DNA from: an uncultured Centipeda sp. | GTDB taxonomy: Bacteria; Bacillota; Negativicutes; Selenomonadales; Selenomonadaceae | Direction: 5' to 3' | Assembly (NCBI GenBank): GCA_937925565.1 | Contig: CALALM010000439.1 | Location: forward strand, 1 to 5,009 | DNA: 5,009 nt | Part shown: positions 1-3,793 of the stretch, one piece after another | How positions within the stretch are numbered: the first letter of the stretch is position 1 | Layout of the letters: each line of letters begins with the position of its first letter | Notes under the pieces: model-generated | What the model saw: the letters and a program-made list of their open reading frames with translations, nothing else | Told to the model about the DNA's origin: nothing | Database searches by the model: none | Translations under genes and position numbers: made by a program

Positions 1-401
1 TCAGTACACGCTACCGTGCCGATGACCGCTGGACGGTTCGTGCGGCATACAGCTTTGCACACATTGACTCCACCGATCCCGAAAAGGGCTTCCTCTCCTC
101 GAATACGCGTCCAAACGGCTATAACCTCGGCATCTCCTACACGCAGGGGAAATGGGATGCAGACCTCGATCTGAACTATGTGACGGGGCGCAGCGCAGCG
201 CGCTTTACAGATTCCCGCTATCTGACGCTCGACCTCGGCGTGAACTATCATATCTCGCCGGAGTTCAAGGTCTACCTCAAGGGCATCAATCTCACCGATG
301 AGAGCTACGAATCCATCGGTGCCGATGGTATATGGACGCCGATTGGTGCCTACGCCATGCCGAGCCGTCACTTCATCCTCGGCGGAACGTACAATTTCTG
401 A
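1..401 (+). CDS. TonB-dependent outer-membrane receptor, C-terminal fragment (partial, start outside window)
   Basis: Reading from base 3 there are 132 uninterrupted codons to TGA at 399-401. The protein is an alternation of short amphipathic strands and turns, such as WTVRAAYSFAHID, YNLGISYTQGKWDADLDLNY and YLTLDLGVNYHISPEFKVYL, followed by GINLTDESYE and ending in GGTYNF. The phrase L-x-G-x-N-L-T-D-x-x-Y near the end and a terminal aromatic residue (F) are typical of the last strands of 22-strand TonB-dependent receptors; the terminal aromatic is the usual recognition signal for the outer-membrane assembly machinery. The family imports iron-siderophores, heme, cobalamin or other chelates using TonB/ExbBD energy. 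The plug and TonB box lie upstream of the window, so the ligand cannot be inferred. A strong terminator follows 22 bases after the stop, so this gene ends its own transcription unit and is separate from the receptor gene at 3794. Confidence 0.93.
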   Translation, partial: STRYRADDRWTVRAAYSFAHIDSTDPEKGFLSSNTRPNGYNLGISYTQGKWDADLDLNYVTGRSAARFTDSRYLTLDLGVNYHISPEFKVYLKGINLTDESYESIGADGIWTPIGAYAMPSRHFILGGTYNF

Positions 402-423
402 TTGATTTTAGGGAACCAAATAC

Positions 424-455
424 AAAAAGAGCAGACGAATATCTGCTCTTTTTTT
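424..455 (+). terminator. Intrinsic terminator of the upstream receptor gene
   Basis: A perfect stem GAGCAGA (429-435) / TCTGCTC (442-448) with the six-base loop CGAATA is extended by A5 (424-428) pairing with T5 (449-453) and ends in a run of seven T (449-455). This is a textbook rho-independent terminator 22 bases past the receptor stop codon. The A-run on the left arm means it could also stop transcription arriving from the right on the minus strand. Confidence 0.93.
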
Positions 456-486
456 GCTTTCCTGTGAAGAAACGATGTGCTATAAT
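454..486 (+). promoter_or_regulatory. Promoter of the small toxin-like gene (extended -10)
   Basis: TATAAT at 481-486 is a perfect -10 box and is preceded by TG at 478-479 (TGcTATAAT), which makes it an extended -10. No good -35 is present: TTTCCT (458-463) is at the ideal 17-base distance but weak, and TTGCTT (454-459) is 21 bases away. Extended -10 promoters tolerate a poor -35. Transcription should begin near 492-493, giving a leader of about 46 bases before the GTG start at 539. The promoter abuts the preceding terminator, so the small gene is isolated from the upstream receptor gene. Confidence 0.75.
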
Positions 487-512
487 GAATCCAGCGACTG
501 GTGAATGTCGGT

Positions 513-533
513 TTACTCCCTTTGTGGGGGTGA
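513..533 (+). promoter_or_regulatory. Leader hairpin sequestering the toxin ribosome binding site
   Basis: TTACTCCC (513-520) pairs with GGGGGTGA (526-533) around the five-base loop TTTGT, giving an eight-pair stem with two G-U wobbles. The right arm contains GGGGG (526-530), the only Shine-Dalgarno-like sequence for the small ORF at 539. The folded leader would therefore hide the ribosome binding site. Self-inhibiting leaders are common in type I toxin mRNAs. The pairing is seen directly; the regulatory effect is inferred. Confidence 0.55.
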
Positions 534-538
534 TGTGC

Positions 539-619
539 GTGACGCTTTTTGAAAAGCTATCGCTTCTGATTGCGGCGGCAACGCTCGCAGTCAACATCAT
601 ATTTCTGATTACTAGGTAA
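539..619 (+). CDS. Small holin-like membrane peptide, probable type I toxin (TxpA / Hol-Tox type)
   Basis: This is a 26-codon ORF starting MTLFEKLSLLIAAATLAVN and ending LITR. After a short FEKL head it is one hydrophobic helix (about residues 6-24) with a single basic residue at the end. This matches the layout of the short Firmicutes holin-like toxins (M-[ST]-x-[FY]-E-x-L-x-L-[ML]-I-A then a hydrophobic stretch), which insert into the cell membrane. The start is GTG at 539, because GGGGG (526-530) lies eight bases upstream; the in-frame ATG at 533 is only two bases from it and would add only Met-Cys. It has its own extended -10 promoter, an occluded ribosome binding site, and an opposing RNA downstream (623-721), which together support a toxin role better than the peptide alone. 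An open frame continues upstream to 332 but overlaps the receptor gene, promoter and terminator, so a 95-residue protein is rejected. The alternative is a small membrane peptide of other function. Confidence 0.68.
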   Translation: MTLFEKLSLLIAAATLAVNIIFLITR

Positions 620-623
620 ACAG

Positions 624-647
624 AAAAAAGAACCGTACGCGCGGTTC
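624..647 (-). terminator. Intrinsic terminator of the antisense RNA
   Basis: On the minus strand GAACCG (647-642), loop CGCGTA, CGGTTC (635-630) is followed directly by T6 (629-624). The stem is perfect and the U-tract complete, so it terminates minus-strand transcription. On the plus strand the same hairpin is preceded by A6 and followed by ACGTCGG, so it should not stop the toxin mRNA; it acts in one direction. Confidence 0.85.
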
Positions 648-687
648 ACGTCGGCTCCTTCTTCAAGAACATAAAATTCTGTGGAGA

Positions 688-719
688 GACCGGCGCTACC
701 ACACACCGGTCGTCCTTTT
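688..719 (+). terminator. Possible 3' terminator of the toxin mRNA (proximal)
   Basis: GACCGG (688-693) pairs with CCGGTC (706-711) around a 12-base loop and is followed by GTCCTTTTA. The stem is short but perfect; the T-run is only four and is displaced by four bases, so termination may be partial. If used, the toxin mRNA would run from about 493 to 720. Its right arm can alternatively pair with the mRNA leader (494-503). Confidence 0.45.
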
Positions 720-727
720 ATGCTGTT

Positions 728-756
728 ATTATAGAAAAATATTCTACACATGTCAA
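728..756 (-). promoter_or_regulatory. Consensus sigma-A promoter of the antisense RNA
   Basis: On the minus strand TTGACA (756-751) and TATAAT (733-728) are separated by exactly 17 bases (750-734). Both hexamers and the spacing match the consensus at every position, which predicts a very strong constitutive promoter. Transcription should start near 720-722 and run toward the toxin gene. The plus-strand toxin promoter lacks a good -35, so the antisense RNA would be the more abundant partner, as expected for an antitoxin RNA. Confidence 0.88.
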
Positions 757-758
757 GC

Positions 759-795
759 ACGGCACATCCCGCTCGATGAGATGTGTCGTTTTCTT
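759..795 (+). terminator. Distal plus-strand intrinsic terminator
   Basis: ACGGCACATC (759-768) pairs with GATGTGTCGT (780-789) with one G-U wobble around an 11-base loop, followed by TTTCTT. This is a more stable stem than the hairpin at 688-711 and probably ends any read-through from the toxin gene before the transporter promoter at 858. A toxin mRNA ending here would be about 300 nt and would cover the antisense gene and its promoter. Confidence 0.6.
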
Positions 796-848
796 ATGGC
801 ATCCTCCTCCCTAATCTGCGTGAATATATCTATTCTATAAACTGCGAT

Positions 849-863
849 AGATTTTCATTGACA
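849..863 (+). promoter_or_regulatory. Weak Fur-box-like sequence over the -35 of the transporter operon
   Basis: AGATTTTCATTGACA matches the Firmicutes Fur consensus TGATAATnATTATCA at 9 of 14 fixed positions, with the two central ATT halves best preserved. It overlaps the -35 hexamer, where a repressor would block RNA polymerase. The match is weak in an AT-rich region. It is listed because the downstream genes are the kind normally repressed by iron-loaded Fur. Confidence 0.25.
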
Positions 864-886
864 GTAACCATAAAATACCGTATTCT
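858..886 (+). promoter_or_regulatory. Promoter of the transporter/receptor operon
   Basis: TTGACA (858-863) is a perfect -35, followed after exactly 17 bases by TATTCT (881-886), which has four of six -10 matches. Transcription should start near 893, leaving a leader of about 53 bases before the permease start. No hairpin plus T-run attenuator and no recognisable riboswitch fits within this leader. It is the only promoter I see upstream of the four-gene operon. Confidence 0.75.
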
Positions 887-892
887 CAACAT

Positions 893-903
893 GAATATTA
901 TTC
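893..903. repeat. Short inverted repeat GAATA-T-TATTC at the predicted transcription start
   Basis: GAATATTATTC is a perfect 5-1-5 palindrome lying at the expected start of the operon transcript. The same half-sites occur as GAATA-tatc-TATTC at 822-835, upstream of the -35. The pair brackets the promoter and could be operators, but such AT-rich palindromes occur by chance. Confidence 0.3.
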
Positions 904-933
904 GCGTTTAAGAACATATCGGTGTATTCACAG

Positions 934-948
934 AAAGGATTTTCCTTG
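934..948 (+). promoter_or_regulatory. Ribosome binding site that selects a TTG start
   Basis: AAAGGA (934-939) lies six bases before TTG at 946-948. The alternative in-frame GTG at 922 has no purine-rich Shine-Dalgarno sequence in front of it. This site decides the start of the permease gene. Confidence 0.65.
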
Positions 949-1977
949 CGCATCAAAGCATTGCTCTCCTCATCGTCCACACTCTCCATCCTGCTCGCCC
1001 TCATCGCTGTCTGTGCGGTATCGGCGGGCAGCGTCTCTGTTCCTGCGGGCGATACGCTTGCCATCATCACGGCGAAACTGACGGGCAATGTCCCCGCCGT
1101 CGATCCCGCCGTCACAGACATCATCTGGTCGCTGCGCGTGCCGCGCGTCCTGCTCGCAATGACGGCGGGCGCGGGACTTGCGCTTGCAGGTGTCGTCATG
1201 CAGGCGAGCGTACAGAACCCGCTCGCGGAGCCGTTCATCCTCGGCATCGCCTCGGGCGCGTCCGTCGGCGCAACGCTCGCCATTCTCATCGGGTCGGCAG
1301 CGATCCCGTTCGGCGTGCCCGGCTGCGCCTTCCTCGGCGCGATTCTCGCGACACTCGCTGTGCTCATGCTCGCGGGGATTCATCGACGCGTCTCGACGGT
1401 AAAGCTCGTGCTCGCGGGCGCGGCGATCAGCGCTCTGTGCGTTGCGGCGACGAATTTCATCGTCTACATGGCGGCGGATGCGGAGGGCATGCAGTCCGCC
1501 GCGTTCTGGACGATGGGCAGTCTTGCCGACGCGAAGTGGCACAGCCTTTTCCTGCCCGTCCTCATCGTCACCGCGCTCGCCGTCTACTTTCTCTCCCAAC
1601 TGCGCACGCTCGACGTGCTGCTGCTCGGCGAGGAGCTTGCCGTAACGCTCGGCATCGACGCAAGTGCAAAGCGCCGCCTCTACATGGGACTCCTCGCACT
1701 GCTGACGGGTGTCCTTGTCGCGACCTGCGGCATCATCGGCTTCGTCGGTCTTGTCGTCCCACATCTCGTACGCGCGTTTACGGGCGCATCCCATCGACGG
1801 CTGCTGCCCGCCGCCCTTCTCGTCGGTGCGATCTTCCTCGTCGTCGCGGATCTCCTCGCGCGCACGCTGCTCCCTGCGGGCGATCTGCCCATCGGCATCA
1901 TCACGGCACTCATCGGTGCACCGCTCTTCATGAAGCTGCTCTTTGGCAGCGGCGGGAATTTCGGAGGCGGGAAATGA
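946..1977 (+). CDS. FecCD-family ABC transporter permease (metal-chelate uptake)
   Basis: This 343-residue protein is the inner-membrane channel subunit of a BtuCD-type importer, which as a homodimer passes iron-siderophore, heme or cobalamin from the periplasm to the cytoplasm. Family motifs appear in the usual order: RVPR (64-67) followed by a glycine-rich helix, NPLAEPFILGIASGA (from 91), GFVGLVVPHLVR (265-276, the region that meets the ATPase) and LPAGDLPIGIITALIGAPLF (from 309) just before the C-terminus. The remainder is a string of hydrophobic helices consistent with about ten membrane spans, and the length is normal for the family. The start is taken as TTG 946 because of AAAGGA six bases upstream; GTG 922 would add eight residues. 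The stop codon overlaps the ATPase start (ATGA), so the two are translationally coupled. The family assignment is firm; the substrate is not determined. Confidence 0.95.
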   Translation: MRIKALLSSSSTLSILLALIAVCAVSAGSVSVPAGDTLAIITAKLTGNVPAVDPAVTDIIWSLRVPRVLLAMTAGAGLALAGVVMQASVQNPLAEPFILGIASGASVGATLAILIGSAAIPFGVPGCAFLGAILATLAVLMLAGIHRRVSTVKLVLAGAAISALCVAATNFIVYMAADAEGMQSAAFWTMGSLADAKWHSLFLPVLIVTALAVYFLSQLRTLDVLLLGEELAVTLGIDASAKRRLYMGLLALLTGVLVATCGIIGFVGLVVPHLVRAFTGASHRRLLPAALLVGAIFLVVADLLARTLLPAGDLPIGIITALIGAPLFMKLLFGSGGNFGGGK

Positions 1978-2747
1978 AAAACATCCATATCGAACATCTG
2001 AAATTCCGCATCGGTGCAAAGGAAATCCTCCACGGCATTACCGCCGATCTCCCCGCTGATCGCTTCGTCGCACTCCTTGGACCAAATGGCTGCGGCAAGT
2101 CCACCCTGCTCAAGCATCTCTACCGCGTCCATCGCGTACAGGAGGGGCAGGTCACAATGGACGGCACGCCGATCGCAGAGATTCCCCTGCGTGCCGCCGC
2201 ACAGGAGATCGGCGTCATGGGGCAGTTCCACGCCGTCGACTTCGACTTCACGGTCGAGGAGATTGCCCTCATGGGGCGTGCTCCGTACAAGGAGAGCTTC
2301 GAGGAGGACACGGAGGAGGATCTCGCGCTTGTCCGCGCGGCACTGGAACGCGTCGGCATGGCGGACGCGGCCGAGCGCAGCTTCAACGAGCTCTCGGGCG
2401 GCGAGCAGCAGCGCGTCATGCTCGCGCGCTGTCTCGTACAGGAGCCGCAGCTGCTCATCCTCGACGAGCCGACGAATCATCTCGACATCAAATATCAGCT
2501 GCATATACTTGAGCTAGTCAAGGGACTCGGCATCGGCGTCATTGCCGCCCTCCACGATCTGAACCTCGCTGCAATGTACGCCGATCTCCTCGTCGTGATG
2601 AAGGCGGGACGCATCGAGCGCATCGGAACGCCGCGCGAGATCATCACGGAGGAGATGCTCGCTGCGATCTACGGCGTGCGCGCAAATGTCAGCTATGATG
2701 CGGCGGGACTGCCGCTCGTCGACTACCGCACGGAGCAGACGCTATGA
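1974..2747 (+). CDS. ABC transporter ATP-binding protein, FecE/FhuC/BtuD type
   Basis: This 257-residue cytoplasmic ATPase powers the permease encoded just upstream. All catalytic elements are intact: Walker A GPNGCGKST (36-44), Q-loop glutamine 84 in GVMGQ, signature LSGGEQQR (140-147), Walker B LLILDEP (160-166), D-loop NHLD (168-171) and the switch histidine 194 in ALHDLN. The phrase LILDEPTNHLDI and the length of about 255 residues are typical of the iron-chelate/cobalamin importer ATPases. ATG 1974 overlaps the permease stop and is preceded by GGAGG (1963-1967) six bases away. Its own stop overlaps the start of the binding-protein gene in the same ATGA way. The same frame is open back to 1437, but that segment is arginine-rich and is a shadow of the permease gene. 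Confidence 0.97.
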   Translation: MKNIHIEHLKFRIGAKEILHGITADLPADRFVALLGPNGCGKSTLLKHLYRVHRVQEGQVTMDGTPIAEIPLRAAAQEIGVMGQFHAVDFDFTVEEIALMGRAPYKESFEEDTEEDLALVRAALERVGMADAAERSFNELSGGEQQRVMLARCLVQEPQLLILDEPTNHLDIKYQLHILELVKGLGIGVIAALHDLNLAAMYADLLVVMKAGRIERIGTPREIITEEMLAAIYGVRANVSYDAAGLPLVDYRTEQTL

Positions 2748-3778
2748 AGGGCACGCAGACAAAGGGCAGAATGCTTCGCCGCATCTCTCATATACTGAGT
2801 CTCCTACCCCTGCTCGCACTCTCCGCCCTCATCCTCTCGCTCTCCGCGACGGACGGTCGCGGCTCACACGCACCATCGGAGCAGCCCGTGGACGGCACCA
2901 CCTACACGACTGCGGACAGCGAGGGACGCCCCGCCACGTTCACGCTCGCCCATCCGCCGGAGCGCGTGCTTATCTCCTATCCCGGCGCGACGGAGCTGCT
3001 GATCGACCTCGGGCTCGAGGATCGCATCATCGGCACGATCGCGCCCTACGGCGCGGAGCCGCCCTCGTATGCGGACGCCTACACTGCGCTCCCCATTCTC
3101 GCCGCACCCTATGTGCCGAGCCGCGAAGAGGTCATGGCACTCCGTCCCGATTTCATCATCGGGTGGTCGCACCACTTTACCCCCGAGGCACTTGGCGATG
3201 TCTATTCCTATTTTGATCGCAGCGTCGGCGCGTACATCGTGCCCGCCACCGTGCGCAAGGGGCATCCGACACTGGAGGAAACCGTCTATCCGTTCATCAG
3301 AGATATGGGTCACATCTTCGGCGCGGAGGAACGCGCAGCCGAATATACAAGAGGTTTACAGGAGCGCGTTGCCGCCGTTGAGGAGCGAACAGCGGCACGC
3401 GGGCAGCGATATACCGCCATGATTTTGCAATCGCACGGAAACAGTCTTTACAGCATGTACGGCCCCGCCTACATCATTGATGACATCGCGCGCAAGGCGG
3501 GCGCGGACAACATTGTCGACCGCCAGATGCGTTCGGTCGGTCCCGAGCGCGTCCTCGGCTTTGCCCCCGATGTTATCATCTACGTCAATCCGAAGGATAT
3601 CTCAACGGATGAGGCATGCGCAGAGCTGCGCGAGGATCCGAATTTACAAAATATGAAAGCCGTGCGGGAAAACCACATCATCATCGTGAATTTTTCCGAT
3701 GTCAACAACGGGAACGGGCGCTGTATCACGGCGCTTGAAAATATAGCAGCAGGGCTGAATGCCCTCAGGGATGAATAA
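2744..3778 (+). CDS. Periplasmic substrate-binding protein of the metal-chelate ABC transporter
   Basis: This 344-residue protein belongs to the FecB/BtuF/FhuD class (two lobes joined by a rigid helix) that captures the chelate in the periplasm and docks on the permease. The N-terminal lobe has ERVLISYPGATELLIDLGLEDRI (from about residue 73) and PSREEVMALRPDFIIGW; the C-terminal lobe has AGADNIVD and VGPERVLGFAPDVIIYVNP. Glu84 (in TELL) and Glu268 (in PERVL) sit where the family's two docking glutamates, which salt-bridge to permease arginines, are expected. The N-terminus has basic residues and a hydrophobic stretch (about 14-35) but no cysteine lipobox, so it is probably a soluble or membrane-anchored periplasmic protein, in keeping with a diderm cell. 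ATG 2744 overlaps the ATPase stop, with GGAG (2732-2735) eight bases before; Met10 is an alternative start. The ligand is unknown. Confidence 0.93.
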   Translation: MKGTQTKGRMLRRISHILSLLPLLALSALILSLSATDGRGSHAPSEQPVDGTTYTTADSEGRPATFTLAHPPERVLISYPGATELLIDLGLEDRIIGTIAPYGAEPPSYADAYTALPILAAPYVPSREEVMALRPDFIIGWSHHFTPEALGDVYSYFDRSVGAYIVPATVRKGHPTLEETVYPFIRDMGHIFGAEERAAEYTRGLQERVAAVEERTAARGQRYTAMILQSHGNSLYSMYGPAYIIDDIARKAGADNIVDRQMRSVGPERVLGFAPDVIIYVNPKDISTDEACAELREDPNLQNMKAVRENHIIIVNFSDVNNGNGRCITALENIAAGLNALRDE

Positions 3779-3793
3779 GAAAGGGATATAAGG

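Larger units (their letters stand above)
623..721 (-). ncRNA. Antisense antitoxin RNA candidate (RatA-like, about 100 nt)
   Basis: A perfect minus-strand promoter (728-756) points toward the small ORF and a strong minus-strand terminator (624-647) lies about 75-100 bases downstream, so a short RNA from about 721 to about 623 is predicted. It ends four bases past the toxin stop codon (617-619) and would be fully complementary to the 3' untranslated part of the toxin mRNA. In the TxpA/RatA and BsrG/SR4 pairs of Bacillus subtilis the antitoxin RNA likewise overlaps the 3' end of the toxin mRNA and promotes its degradation. No convincing protein is encoded: an AAGGAG-like stretch (rc of 663-669) precedes GTG at 650-648, but that frame runs through the terminator and into the toxin gene on the opposite strand. 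Ends are approximate; they are derived from promoter and terminator positions only. Confidence 0.72.

Noticed and set aside
332..619. A 95-residue version of the small toxin-like ORF
   Set aside because: The longer frame overlaps the end of the receptor gene, its terminator and the small gene's own promoter. The upstream part lacks a ribosome site and family resemblance.
557..760. A 67-codon minus-strand ORF across the antisense RNA
   Set aside because: Its start at 760 lies upstream of the -35 of the antisense promoter, and the frame continues beyond the antisense terminator, so the predicted transcript cannot encode it.
794..811. GGGAGGAGG followed by ATG on the minus strand
   Set aside because: The purine run touches the ATG with almost no spacing and the frame is only ATG CCA TAA. 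No gene follows.
787..945. Possible cobalamin or other riboswitch ahead of the transporter operon
   Set aside because: The leader after the predicted start is only about 53 bases and I see no B12-box-like or other known riboswitch core, which is too short for a cobalamin riboswitch of about 200 bases.
970..2019. A 349-codon open frame on the minus strand opposite the permease gene
   Set aside because: Its translation is dominated by Arg, Asp, Glu and Ala without any domain. It mirrors the GC-rich codon pattern of the real FecCD gene and is a shadow.
3751..3765. AGGGC-tgaat-GCCCT hairpin near the end of the binding-protein gene
   Set aside because: It lies inside the coding sequence and no T-run follows, so it is not a terminator. 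An effect on mRNA stability is possible but unsupported.
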